Notes under the pieces: model-generated
The model's database searches: none
What the model was told of the DNA's origin: nothing
The model's input: only the letters and a program-made list of their open reading frames with translations
Origin: an uncultured Alphaproteobacteria bacterium
Lineage (GTDB): Bacteria; Pseudomonadota; Alphaproteobacteria; Puniceispirillales; Marisalimonadaceae
Direction of reading: 5' to 3'
Assembly (NCBI GenBank): GCA_937142855.1
Contig: CAKZQZ010000046.1
Location: 36,601 to 100,600 of the forward strand
Length of the DNA: 64,000 nucleotides
Shown here: positions 39,179 through 48,117 of the stretch, in pieces
Layout: each line of letters starts with the position of its first letter
Numbering within the stretch: position 1 is the stretch's first letter
Made by a program: the position numbers and the translations under genes

Positions 39179-40558
39179 ATGAATATTGGACTAGTTGGTC
39201 TTGGCTCAATGGGCCTAAATTTAGCAAAAAATATCATATCAAAAAAATACAAAGTTTACGCTTATGAAAAAAATGAAAAAATAATTCATGATTTAAAAAA
39301 AAATAAAATCGAAGATCTCTTTTTAAATGAATCCTTAGAAGAAATGTTATCGAAAGTATCTTCTCCAAGAATTATTTTGCTTAGCCTTCCAGCTAATAAA
39401 ATTGATGAATGTATAAATGAATTAATAGATCATTTAAACCCTCAAGACATTATTGCAGACCTTGGAAACTCTCTTTATTTAAAATCTATAGAAAGATATA
39501 ATTTATTAAAAAAAAATAATATAAGTTTTTTAGGTATTGGTATCTCAGGAGGCCCTAGAGGAGCAAAGAATGGACCTGCTATTATGGCTGGTGGATGTGA
39601 ACATGCTTGGGCAAACGTAAAACACATATTTGAAGATATTGCAGCAAAATATGATGATCAAAAAGCTTGTTGTTTTTTTGGAAGCCCAGGTTCTGGTCAC
39701 TTTATAAAATTAGTACATAATGGTATTGAATACGCCTTAATGGAAGGGTTGGCAGAAATAAGCATCATTTTAAGACAGGCTTATGGAATGAATAATGAAG
39801 ATCAATCAAAAATTTTTAATGAAATTCTAAAAACAGACGCCTCTTCTTTTCTATTAAAAATTACATCAGAAATTATAAACGCAAAAAACTCTCAAAATGA
39901 TTACTTTATAAATGATGTTAATAATAAAATAGAACAAAATGGTACAGGTATTTGGACTATAAAAGCAGCCCTAGATCTTGGGGTCAGTATTCCTTCTATA
40001 TATGAAGCAGTTTCAACCAGGTCAATTTCTAAAAATTTTAACCACAAATCTTTACTTATAGAAAATGATAGCAAAAGCTATTCTAATGAAAAGATAAATA
40101 AGGATGAACTTGAAGAAATTATTTTTTTTAATTTTGTATGCTCCCTCTTTCAAGGTCTTAATTTAATAAATGAGTCAAATAAATGGGATTTTTTTAATTA
40201 TAAAATACAAGATGTTTTTCAGGCCTGGAGTGCTGGTTGTATTTTACAAGGTGAGTATCTCAATTTTGTTTCGCAAAAATTTAAGAATTCTCAAAATTTT
40301 AATTTAGATTTTCTTTGTAGTTTGATAGAAGAAAAATGTTCTCTAAATTTAACTTTCCTTAGAAATTTCAATATTAATGCAATAAAACATAAAATCCCCT
40401 GCCCCGTATTATCATCAAATATTGCATATTATGATTTAATTTTTACGAAACATAGAATTGGAGAAACGATTCAATTGCAAAGAAGTTACTTTGGACTTCA
40501 CCCATTAAAAAATAAAAATAGTGATGAAATAGTTAAACCTTTCTGGACAAAATTATGA
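39179..40558 (+). CDS. gnd: 6-phosphogluconate dehydrogenase (decarboxylating)
   Basis: From the ATG at 39179 this gives 459 residues. An in-frame ATG at 39152 would add nine lysine-rich residues not expected before the NAD(P) fold MNIGLVGLGSMGLNLA. Family motifs are GISGGPRGAKNGPAIMAGG, FIKLVHNGIEYALMEG (catalytic lysine and HNGIEY) and GTGIWTIKAALDLGVSIPSI, then QLQRSYFGLH near the end. It oxidises 6-phosphogluconate to ribulose 5-phosphate. The sequence diverges from the usual signature at several places. Its stop overlaps gntK in ATGA. Confidence 0.9.
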   Translation: MNIGLVGLGSMGLNLAKNIISKKYKVYAYEKNEKIIHDLKKNKIEDLFLNESLEEMLSKVSSPRIILLSLPANKIDECINELIDHLNPQDIIADLGNSLYLKSIERYNLLKKNNISFLGIGISGGPRGAKNGPAIMAGGCEHAWANVKHIFEDIAAKYDDQKACCFFGSPGSGHFIKLVHNGIEYALMEGLAEISIILRQAYGMNNEDQSKIFNEILKTDASSFLLKITSEIINAKNSQNDYFINDVNNKIEQNGTGIWTIKAALDLGVSIPSIYEAVSTRSISKNFNHKSLLIENDSKSYSNEKINKDELEEIIFFNFVCSLFQGLNLINESNKWDFFNYKIQDVFQAWSAGCILQGEYLNFVSQKFKNSQNFNLDFLCSLIEEKCSLNLTFLRNFNINAIKHKIPCPVLSSNIAYYDLIFTKHRIGETIQLQRSYFGLHPLKNKNSDEIVKPFWTKL

Positions 40559-41052
40559 GTAAGAAAAAATTTACTTTTTTAATTATGGGAGTAGCTGGTT
40601 CAGGAAAAACAACAATTGCCAAAAAACTGTCACAAAAAATTAACGGTTACTTGATAGAAGGCGATGATTATCATAGTAAGCAAAATATTGACAAAATGAG
40701 TTCAGGCATACCGTTAAATGATGATGATCGATATGATTGGCTTATGAAAATAAAAAACGAAATATTAAAAAGGGGAAAAACACAAAATCTTGTAGTAACG
40801 TGTTCTGCTCTTAAAAAAAAATATAGATCAATACTTGGTGTTCATGATTATACTTTAGTTTATTTAAAAATTAGTAAAAAGACAGCACAAAAAAGAATTA
40901 AATCTAGGCAAGGACATTTTATGCCTGATAGCTTAGTAGATAGCCAGTTTGCGATCTTAGAAGAGCCTCAAAATAGTATAATTCTAGATGAGTCATTAAA
41001 GGTTGATGAAATGGTTGAAAAGCTGATCTCAATCTTTAAAACGGCTAATTAA
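40555..41052 (+). CDS. gntK: Gluconokinase
   Basis: This 165-residue P-loop kinase phosphorylates gluconate. Motifs are GVAGSGKTTIAKKL (Walker A, about 12-25), EGDDYHSKQNIDKMSSGIPLNDDDR (gluconate-binding, characteristic of GntK) and VVTCSALKKKYR. Overlap with gnd by 4 bases indicates a gluconate-to-pentose-phosphate unit. No gluconate transporter or GntR regulator is adjacent. Confidence 0.95.
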   Translation: MSKKKFTFLIMGVAGSGKTTIAKKLSQKINGYLIEGDDYHSKQNIDKMSSGIPLNDDDRYDWLMKIKNEILKRGKTQNLVVTCSALKKKYRSILGVHDYTLVYLKISKKTAQKRIKSRQGHFMPDSLVDSQFAILEEPQNSIILDESLKVDEMVEKLISIFKTAN

Positions 41053-41056
41053 TAGT

Positions 41057-42343
41057 ATGAAAAATGATTTCAATGATAATAAAAACTTCAATGAAAACAT
41101 AGTTTTTGATGATGAATTTCAATCAATTTATAATAAAATGGAGTTTTCAAACGAGAATATCTTTATAACTGGAAAAGCCGGAACAGGAAAGACTACTTTA
41201 CTGGAATATTTTCGAATTAATTCGAAAAAGAATTTTGTAATACTTGCTTCAACTGGGATATCAGCTATTAAAGCAAAAGGTAAAACTATCCATTCTTTTT
41301 TCCTATTTCCTCCAAGAATATTGATTGATGAAAAAGTTAAAAGATTAAGGGGCAAACTTATTCAAAAAGTTGATACTATATTAATTGATGAATGCTCTAT
41401 GATTAGATGTGATTTACTGGATGCTATTGATAAATCACTAAGACTTAATAGAAATAGTGAAAAAATTTTTGGAGGAGTTCAAATCATTCTCTTAGGAGAT
41501 ATTTATCAACTTCCACCAGTAATACGAGAAAATGAAAAAGAAGTTTTTAATAATTTTTACCCAAATGGGCAATATTTTTTTCATGCAAATTGCTATGATC
41601 AAACTGAAATCAAAACTTATGAATTATCAAAGGTATTTAGGCAAAAAGACAAAAATTTTATAAATATTTTAAATAATATTAGAATTGGTAATATAAATAA
41701 TTCAGACCTATTAACTCTAAATAATAAAATAATTGACCAAAACTCCAACGTTCCCTTCGAAACAATAATTTTATCACCAACTAATAGGAAAGTTGATGAA
41801 ATAAACAATGTTAACCTTCAAAATATTGAGAGCGAGACATTTTCGTACAGATCAATTGAAACTGGGGACTTTAAAGATAAACCAGCTGATGAAATTCTTG
41901 AATTAAAGGTTGGAGCTCAAGTAATGTTAATCAAGAACGATAATAAATCGCCTAAAAGATGGGTAAACGGATCTATAGGAATAATCACTGATCTATCAAA
42001 TGATAGTATTCAAGTAAAAATTAAAAATAAAATTCATAAAGTAAATAAAGATACTTGGGAAAAATTTGATTATTTAATAAAAAATGACAAAGTAACTCAT
42101 GAAGTAGTGGCTACATTTACACAATACCCAATTAAGCTAGCATGGGCTGTTACCATCCATAAAAGTCAAGGTCAAACGTTTGAAAAAGCGATAGTTGACC
42201 TAGATAAAGGTTCGTTTGCATACGGCCAAACTTATGTTGCATTAAGTAGAGTAACCTCTTTAGAAGGTTTGTTTTTAACAAGAGCAATAAAACCATCAGA
42301 TATAACATTTCAAGAAAATATAAGTTTTCTTAAATCAATCTAG
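41057..42343 (+). CDS. Pif1/RecD-like superfamily 1B DNA helicase
   Basis: This 428-residue protein has Walker A GKAGTGKTT (39-47), the Pif1-like LASTGISAIKAKGKTIHSFF, Walker B LIDECSM (109-115), a QLPPV motif and, near the C-terminus, WAVTIHKSQGQTFEKAIVDLD and TYVALSRVTSLEGL. These are motifs of 5'-to-3' SF1B helicases of the Pif1 type, which unwind stalled forks or G-quadruplexes. It lies 4 bases after gntK, so it is probably cotranscribed with sugar genes although functionally unrelated. Its last 9 bases overlap the convergent transporter gene. Confidence 0.88.
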   Translation: MKNDFNDNKNFNENIVFDDEFQSIYNKMEFSNENIFITGKAGTGKTTLLEYFRINSKKNFVILASTGISAIKAKGKTIHSFFLFPPRILIDEKVKRLRGKLIQKVDTILIDECSMIRCDLLDAIDKSLRLNRNSEKIFGGVQIILLGDIYQLPPVIRENEKEVFNNFYPNGQYFFHANCYDQTEIKTYELSKVFRQKDKNFINILNNIRIGNINNSDLLTLNNKIIDQNSNVPFETIILSPTNRKVDEINNVNLQNIESETFSYRSIETGDFKDKPADEILELKVGAQVMLIKNDNKSPKRWVNGSIGIITDLSNDSIQVKIKNKIHKVNKDTWEKFDYLIKNDKVTHEVVATFTQYPIKLAWAVTIHKSQGQTFEKAIVDLDKGSFAYGQTYVALSRVTSLEGLFLTRAIKPSDITFQENISFLKSI

Positions 42344-43282
42344 TCTTAATTTTTTTTCTCTGTAAGCTATCAAAATTCCTGAAATCGCAATAAAAGCCAT
42401 TCCAATCAAATTCAATAAAGTAGGCCATACATCAAAAAAAAGTTTGCCCCAAATTGTAGCAAAAAATAAATATGAATAATCCATTGGAGCAAGCCAACTA
42501 CTCTCTGCCGTTTGATAAGCTTTAGCTAATAGAATATTTCCAGTAATATTTAAAATAGAACAAGAAAAGCAAAAAGTAAAAACTACAAAGGTTAATACTG
42601 GCCATCCAACAAAAACAAATGGAGCAGATGTCTGAAAAAATGTATTAGCATAAATAAATTCAAAAAATATTACTCCAAGTGAAGCTGATAAAAAAAACAT
42701 TACGCCCACAGCTAAAGTAAGAGACATAACAGATTCTTCTCTACAATATTTTCTTATTATAATAATATTACAGGCAAAGAAAAAACCAGCCATTATTGGT
42801 AAGATTTGTAAAATTGTAAAGTTTACTGACCAAGGCTCTAAAATAAACAAAGCACCTGAGCTACCAATAAAAAGAGCAAAAATTCTCCATATTCCTATCC
42901 TCTCTTTAAGAAAAAAAATGGCTAAAAAGGAAACAAAAATTGGAAAAGTATATAACCCTGCAGCCATTTGGGTAAAACTTAACTTTGGCGACGCTGCAAA
43001 AAAACAAAACATACAAGTCGTCATCATAAGTGCTCGAAAATATACTGGTTTCCAATTTTTAGGAAAAAGAATAGGAACTCCATTTGTGAGCTTTGCTAAC
43101 AAAAAAAGTAATAAAATATTACCAATAGATCTTATAAATTGAAGTTGCCAAAAACTTGTTTGGCTAGCCATCAATTTGATTAGGCTATCTTGTAAAGATA
43201 GAATTATGACACCTATAATTAACATAACCAGTGAAGTGAAGGGACTATCTTTTATCTGTGGGTTAAAAAAATCTAACTTCAA
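42335..43282 (-). CDS. EamA-family transporter (DMT superfamily)
   Basis: This 315-residue protein has about ten membrane helices in two EamA repeats. It contains SLQDSLIKLMASQTSFWQLQFIRSIG in the first repeat and ESSWLAPMDYSYLFFATIWG in the second, a pattern seen in S-adenosylmethionine- or riboflavin-type EamA transporters, but the substrate is unproven. It lies 22 bases downstream of the acyl-CoA synthetase gene on the same strand. Confidence 0.88.
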   Translation of the reverse strand: MKLDFFNPQIKDSPFTSLVMLIIGVIILSLQDSLIKLMASQTSFWQLQFIRSIGNILLLFLLAKLTNGVPILFPKNWKPVYFRALMMTTCMFCFFAASPKLSFTQMAAGLYTFPIFVSFLAIFFLKERIGIWRIFALFIGSSGALFILEPWSVNFTILQILPIMAGFFFACNIIIIRKYCREESVMSLTLAVGVMFFLSASLGVIFFEFIYANTFFQTSAPFVFVGWPVLTFVVFTFCFSCSILNITGNILLAKAYQTAESSWLAPMDYSYLFFATIWGKLFFDVWPTLLNLIGMAFIAISGILIAYREKKLRLD

Positions 43283-43304
43283 TATTCAACAATCAATATA
43301 TAGT

Positions 43305-45062
43305 TTAAAAAAAGGTTTTCTTATATAACCGCTCTATTTTATCTTTATACAAAGTATAAATTTTATATCTTTTTATCTTAAGAGTTGGAGTTAACAAACT
43401 GTTTTCAATTGTAAAATTTTTATCAAGAACTATGAATTTTCTTATTTTTTTTGTTTGAGACAAGCCTTCATTTACATGATTAACAATTTTTTGAAAATTA
43501 TCTGTTAAATTATTAGGATTATATGAATTGGTATTTAATAAGTTTTCATTTGGTACAATCAAAGCTATCAAAAAAGGTCTGTTGTGACCATAAATGATAG
43601 CTTGTTCAACTTCTTCATAAGATAATAATAAATTTTCAATAGGAACTGGAGCAATATTTTCACCACCTGAATTAACAATCATTTCATTTATTCTTCCAGA
43701 AATTTTAATATATCCATCTTCATCTATTGAGCCTAAATCACCTGTATGAAGCCAGCCATTAATTATTGTTTTATTAGTATTATTTTTATCATTCCAATAT
43801 CCCTTCATAAGAGATTCACCTCTTACAATTATTTCATTTTCTTTTGATAATTTAACCTCTAAACCTTTTATAGGCACCCCCACAGTATCAATTTTTATTT
43901 TATTAATTGGATTACATGATATCAGAGGAGAACATTCAGTTTGTCCATAACCTTGTAAAATATTTATACCTAAAGAATGAAAAAACAAACCTATCTGTTC
44001 ATTTAATGCGGCTCCACCTGAAATGAAAGCTTGTAAATTACCTCCAAATTTTTTTTGGAATTTTTTTCTGATAATTATTTCTAAAATATAATTTTGTAAA
44101 TTTTCAATTATACTTAAATTAAATCCTTTAAACTTTTTTGTGCCGAGTTCTATTGTTTTAGAAAATAATTTTTGAACAATTTTGTTCTGATTTAAAAGCT
44201 GATTATTAATTTTTTTGTATAAAACTTCATAAAGTCTTGGAACAGCTGTCATTAAAGTAGGTTTCACAGCCAACAAGTCATTGACTATTTGATCACGGTT
44301 ATCATTGAAATAAATTTCAGCACCAATGAAGATTGGTAAGAAAAAACCTGCTGTATGTTCATATGCATGAGAAAGAGGAATAATAGATAAAAATTTATGA
44401 TTTTTGACTTTTATTTCTTTTACTAACTCATTTGCTCCAATGATATTTGAAATTATAGATCCATGAGTAAGCATAACACCTTTAGGCTGACTGCTGGTCC
44501 CAGAAGTATATATTATACAAGCAACGTCATTTTTTTTAATTTTTTGAATACTTTCTTGAACTAATTTTTGTTTATTTTTAATTTTTAAACCTAGTCTTAT
44601 TAAGTCATTATATGTATAGAAATTTTGTTTAAATTTAAATTTTTTTGATTTTTTGATTTCATCTACACAAATCACATACTTTATATTATTTAAGGTTGGT
44701 AATATTTTTTCTATAAGTGATAATAATTTAGAGTTTATGAAAATTATTGATGTTTTAGAGTGAGATAATAGATATGAGATCTCTTCTTCATTACTAGTAG
44801 TATAACCAGGCACTGTTATTGCGCCTAAAGAGATAATGGCTAAGTCAATCACGCACCATTTATAACTATTATCTGCAATGATAGATATTTTATCATTTTT
44901 CTTAACGCCTATTTCATTCAAACCCGAGACTAAATTTAGAATAAGATCACTTGTTTCATGCCAAGATACATGTTTCCATTCACCATCTTTTTTAAAACCA
45001 AACAAATTTCTATCACTAAAAGATAAAGAATTTTTAAAAAAAATTTGGGGTAAATTATTCAT
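43305..45062 (-). CDS. Long-chain acyl-CoA synthetase (AMP-dependent, FadD type)
   Basis: This 585-residue adenylate-forming enzyme activates fatty acids to acyl-CoA. The phosphate-binding loop is IIYTSGTSSQPKGVMLTHG (about 185-203). Other motifs are LSIIPLSHAYEHTAGFF, LQGYGQTECSPLIS and the hinge GWLHTGDLGSIDEDGYIKISGR. The length and the YEHTAG motif resemble the bacterial long-chain FAA1/FadD15-type branch rather than acetyl-CoA synthetase. No membrane segment is evident. It is divergent from the hydrolase gene across about 128 bases. Confidence 0.9.
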   Translation of the reverse strand: MNNLPQIFFKNSLSFSDRNLFGFKKDGEWKHVSWHETSDLILNLVSGLNEIGVKKNDKISIIADNSYKWCVIDLAIISLGAITVPGYTTSNEEEISYLLSHSKTSIIFINSKLLSLIEKILPTLNNIKYVICVDEIKKSKKFKFKQNFYTYNDLIRLGLKIKNKQKLVQESIQKIKKNDVACIIYTSGTSSQPKGVMLTHGSIISNIIGANELVKEIKVKNHKFLSIIPLSHAYEHTAGFFLPIFIGAEIYFNDNRDQIVNDLLAVKPTLMTAVPRLYEVLYKKINNQLLNQNKIVQKLFSKTIELGTKKFKGFNLSIIENLQNYILEIIIRKKFQKKFGGNLQAFISGGAALNEQIGLFFHSLGINILQGYGQTECSPLISCNPINKIKIDTVGVPIKGLEVKLSKENEIIVRGESLMKGYWNDKNNTNKTIINGWLHTGDLGSIDEDGYIKISGRINEMIVNSGGENIAPVPIENLLLSYEEVEQAIIYGHNRPFLIALIVPNENLLNTNSYNPNNLTDNFQKIVNHVNEGLSQTKKIRKFIVLDKNFTIENSLLTPTLKIKRYKIYTLYKDKIERLYKKTFF

Positions 45063-45140
45063 AACAGCCTTAGAGTTTTTTCTATATTATAAGCATATAT
45101 TAATATGAACTAATATTTATATTTAAAAGATAATTGTATT

Positions 45141-45170
45141 TTGACAAAATATTGTATGTTTTTAACTTTA
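45141..45170 (+). promoter_or_regulatory. Candidate -35 element (TTGACA) for the hydrolase gene
   Basis: A perfect TTGACA lies at 45141-45146, followed about 17-20 bases later by the AT-rich AACTTTATATAG, a weak -10. The ribosome-binding site GGGAG of the downstream gene begins at 45178, so the leader would be very short. Proposed only from the consensus -35. Confidence 0.25.
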
Positions 45171-45190
45171 TATAGCTGGGAGTTATAATA

Positions 45191-46156
45191 ATTTATAAAA
45201 TTGTTTTAGTATTAACCTTTGCTGTAATTTTGATTTTAGGAATAAAAATGTTAAAAAATCCTATTAGCATTAAAAGTGATTTTGATCCTAATTTGATCAG
45301 CTTAAATATTAATGAATATTTAGAAAAATCAGAACAGCAATTTTCTGATATTATACAGGGTGTTTCAAAAAAAATTATTTGGGCTAATAAAACAAATACC
45401 AAAACACCAATATCATTAGTTTATATTCATGGATTTACAGCCTCCTCAGAGGAGGTTCGTCCTTTACCTGACCTAATAGCTAAAGACATAAATGCAAACC
45501 TATACTATACAAGATTATCGGGACATGGCAGAACTTCAAACGCCATGGTAAATTCCTCTATACAAAATTGGATGAATGACTTACATGAAGCAATCGAAAT
45601 TGGCTCAAGAATTGGTGAGAAAGTAATAATTCTTTCATCATCAACCGGCGGCACAATAAGTGTTACTTCTGCATTAAATAAAAAACTTTCTAGTAAAATT
45701 TTAGGTTATATTTTTATATCACCTAACTTTGGAATTAATAATAAATTTGCAAGTCTCATTGCTTTCCCATTTTCTGAATACTGGTTACAATTAATCCTCG
45801 GCAAAACAATGAAACACAGTCCTAGAAATGAAAATAACAAAAAATATTGGACAATGTCATATCCTACAAACGCTCTAATTCCAATGGTGAGATTAGTCAA
45901 TGAAGTTAATAATAAAGATTTTAGTAATGTTAACAAACCTGCACTATTTTATTTTTCAATGGAAGATAAAGTAGTAAATCCTCAGAAGATAAAAAAATTT
46001 ATATCTGGATGGGGTGGAAAAAGAACAATAACAATTGTTAAACTTTCAAAAGATGATGATAAGTACTCACATGTTTTAGCTGGCTCTATAATTTCCCCTA
46101 ACCAAACACAGCAAGCAAGAAAAACAATGGTAAATTGGATTGAAAGTTTGAATTAG
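45191..46156 (+). CDS. Membrane-anchored alpha/beta hydrolase, apparently starting at ATT
   Basis: From the ATT at 45191 this is 321 residues: a membrane anchor (IYKIVLVLTFAVILILGIK), a linker and an alpha/beta-hydrolase domain with oxyanion loop YIHGFTASSEEVRPLPD, a nucleophile-elbow serine in ILSSSTGG, an acidic residue in MEDKVVNP and a histidine in YSHVLAG. The first ATG in frame (45248) would delete the anchor and TTG at 45230 would cut it. ATT 45191 has GGAG at 45179-45182, 8 bases upstream; ATA at 45188 is an alternative. The substrate is unknown; the adjacent acyl-CoA synthetase suggests lipid or ester metabolism, which is inference. Confidence 0.8.
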   Translation: MYKIVLVLTFAVILILGIKMLKNPISIKSDFDPNLISLNINEYLEKSEQQFSDIIQGVSKKIIWANKTNTKTPISLVYIHGFTASSEEVRPLPDLIAKDINANLYYTRLSGHGRTSNAMVNSSIQNWMNDLHEAIEIGSRIGEKVIILSSSTGGTISVTSALNKKLSSKILGYIFISPNFGINNKFASLIAFPFSEYWLQLILGKTMKHSPRNENNKKYWTMSYPTNALIPMVRLVNEVNNKDFSNVNKPALFYFSMEDKVVNPQKIKKFISGWGGKRTITIVKLSKDDDKYSHVLAGSIISPNQTQQARKTMVNWIESLN

Positions 46157-46179
46157 ATAAAAGTTTAAAAGAAATTTAA

Positions 46180-46254
46180 TGGTGATCCCTACGAGATTCG
46201 AACTCGTATTGCCGCCGTGAAAGGGCGGTGTCCTAACCATTAGACGAAGGGACC
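46180..46254 (-). tRNA. tRNA-Glu (anticodon TTC)
   Basis: The reverse complement folds as a full cloverleaf: acceptor GGTCCCT with AGGGATC (one G-T pair), D-arm TCTAATGGTTAGGA, anticodon stem-loop CGCCC-TTTCACG-like with TTC at the anticodon position, and T-arm CGAGTTCGAATCTCG. The 72-base body (46183-46254) is followed by an encoded CCA (46180-46182). It lies downstream of recJ on the same strand and 23 bases after the convergent hydrolase gene. Confidence 0.95.
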
Positions 46255-46290
46255 ACTTAAATAAGTTATTAACTTTAATTTAATTAAAAA

Positions 46291-48099
46291 TCAAGCCTCA
46301 TCTGAACAAATGATATCATCTAGCATTAATTCTACAGATTTACTATTGTTCCAAGTATCAATAATAAGGCTTCCCAAAAAATTGAAGTTTTTATTTTCAA
46401 AATCATACAAAACCTTATCTAAACTACTATTTAAAAGATTAAATTTTTTAACCTTTAATTTTTTTGAAGAACCATCATTAATGTAAAAAGAAGCATGCTC
46501 ATTATTAAAACCAAATCTTCTTAAAGATGAAATTTTAGCGTTAGGAATAATGAATTTTGGTTCTTCCATCTCTGATCCCCATGGCCCCAATAATTCTAAC
46601 CAATCAGCTAATTCATGAGTACAAGCTGAAACTGGTATAACAGATGATGCAATAAATGAAGCTCTTGGAATTCCATCACTTAAAAAATCATTAACTTTTT
46701 TATTAATATAATCGTTAAGGTAATTAATTTGTGTTTCCTCAATTGTAAAACCTGCTGCCATATCATGACCTCCACCTGAACTTATTATTTTAAGTTTTAG
46801 AGCTTCTAGTATTATTTTACCTAATGGAATTCCATAAACAGATCTTCCCGAACCTTTACCTATACCCCTATTATTTATTGAAATTATACAAACTGGTCTG
46901 TTGTATAATTCTTTCATTCTGCCAGCAACTATTCCAATTATACCTTCATGAAAATCTATACCACTTACTACTATTGCACTTGGTATAATTTTATTATTTT
47001 CAAGAATAATTCTTTCAATTTTACCGATGACTTTTTTTTCTAATTCACTAGTTAAAAGCCTTCTCTTATTATTAAGATCATCTAGCCTAGCTGCGTATTC
47101 GATAGTTTTATTTTCATTTGTTTCTTTTAAAAGATTAACACCTAATTGACTGTTACCAATTCTTCCACCTGCATTTATTCTTGGACCCAGTGAAAAGCCT
47201 AAAGATTGCGTATTAGGTTTTGAACTTAATTTACTTACATCTGATAAAGCTTTAAGACCAAGGTTTTCTCTTTTCATCATTATTGACAATCCTTGTTTAA
47301 CAAATGCTCTATTTAATCCTTTCAGAGGAACAACATCACACACAGTTCCCAAGGCAACAAGGTCTAAAAATTTCATTAAATTTGGTTCTTTTTTCTTTGA
47401 AAAGAAACCTCTATTTCTTAATTCTCTATTTAATCCAATTAAAAAAATAAAAACTACACCTGCAGCACACAAATCTTCAAAACCTTTTTGGGTGTCACTT
47501 CTTTTAGGGTTAATAATTGCATATGCTGGTGGTAAAACTTGATCTGGTATATGATGATCTATTACAATCAAATCAAGATTTACTTTGGTCATTGCCTTTA
47601 AAGGTTCAAAAGAAGAAATACCACAGTCTACAGTAATGATTAACTCTGACCCTTTATCATAAAGAGACTTTAATGCCTGTTCATTTGGTCCATAGCCCTC
47701 TAGAAACCTATCTGGAATATGAATATAGGTTTGGCAACCACAATCTTCTAAGTAGCTTGAAATCATGGCAGCTGAAGTTGCACCATCAACATCATAATCT
47801 CCAAATATTCCAATAGGTCGAGATTTTATAATTTCATCAGCAAGCCTTTTAACACCTTTTTCCAAGTCTTTGAAAAGATATGGTTCAGGTAACAAATTCT
47901 TAAGTTTGGGTTTAAAAAAATTATCAAAATTATTTATATCAATACCCTTAAACATTAAATAAGGTGATATAAATTGTGGTACATCATGTTTTTGAAACAA
48001 ATAATCAGAGAATCTTTTAGTAAAATCGTCTGATACAATTAGGTGCCAATCTGCATTACTGATAGAGGGGCTTTTATTGAAAATTACAGTTCTAGACAA
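46291..48099 (-). CDS. recJ: Single-stranded-DNA-specific exonuclease RecJ
   Basis: This 602-residue DHH-family 5'-3' exonuclease acts in recombination and mismatch repair. Metal-binding motifs are FGDYDVDGATSAAM (D101, D103, D105), VDCG (158-160) and IDHH (DHH 181-183), with SGGGHDMAAGF in the DHHA1 domain and an OB-fold region toward the C-terminus. Length is typical. It follows hom by 18 bases, an arrangement common in Alphaproteobacteria. Confidence 0.96.
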   Translation of the reverse strand: MSRTVIFNKSPSISNADWHLIVSDDFTKRFSDYLFQKHDVPQFISPYLMFKGIDINNFDNFFKPKLKNLLPEPYLFKDLEKGVKRLADEIIKSRPIGIFGDYDVDGATSAAMISSYLEDCGCQTYIHIPDRFLEGYGPNEQALKSLYDKGSELIITVDCGISSFEPLKAMTKVNLDLIVIDHHIPDQVLPPAYAIINPKRSDTQKGFEDLCAAGVVFIFLIGLNRELRNRGFFSKKKEPNLMKFLDLVALGTVCDVVPLKGLNRAFVKQGLSIMMKRENLGLKALSDVSKLSSKPNTQSLGFSLGPRINAGGRIGNSQLGVNLLKETNENKTIEYAARLDDLNNKRRLLTSELEKKVIGKIERIILENNKIIPSAIVVSGIDFHEGIIGIVAGRMKELYNRPVCIISINNRGIGKGSGRSVYGIPLGKIILEALKLKIISSGGGHDMAAGFTIEETQINYLNDYINKKVNDFLSDGIPRASFIASSVIPVSACTHELADWLELLGPWGSEMEEPKFIIPNAKISSLRRFGFNNEHASFYINDGSSKKLKVKKFNLLNSSLDKVLYDFENKNFNFLGSLIIDTWNNSKSVELMLDDIICSDEA

Positions 48100-48117
48100 T
48101 TTTTCATCTGTTTGAAT

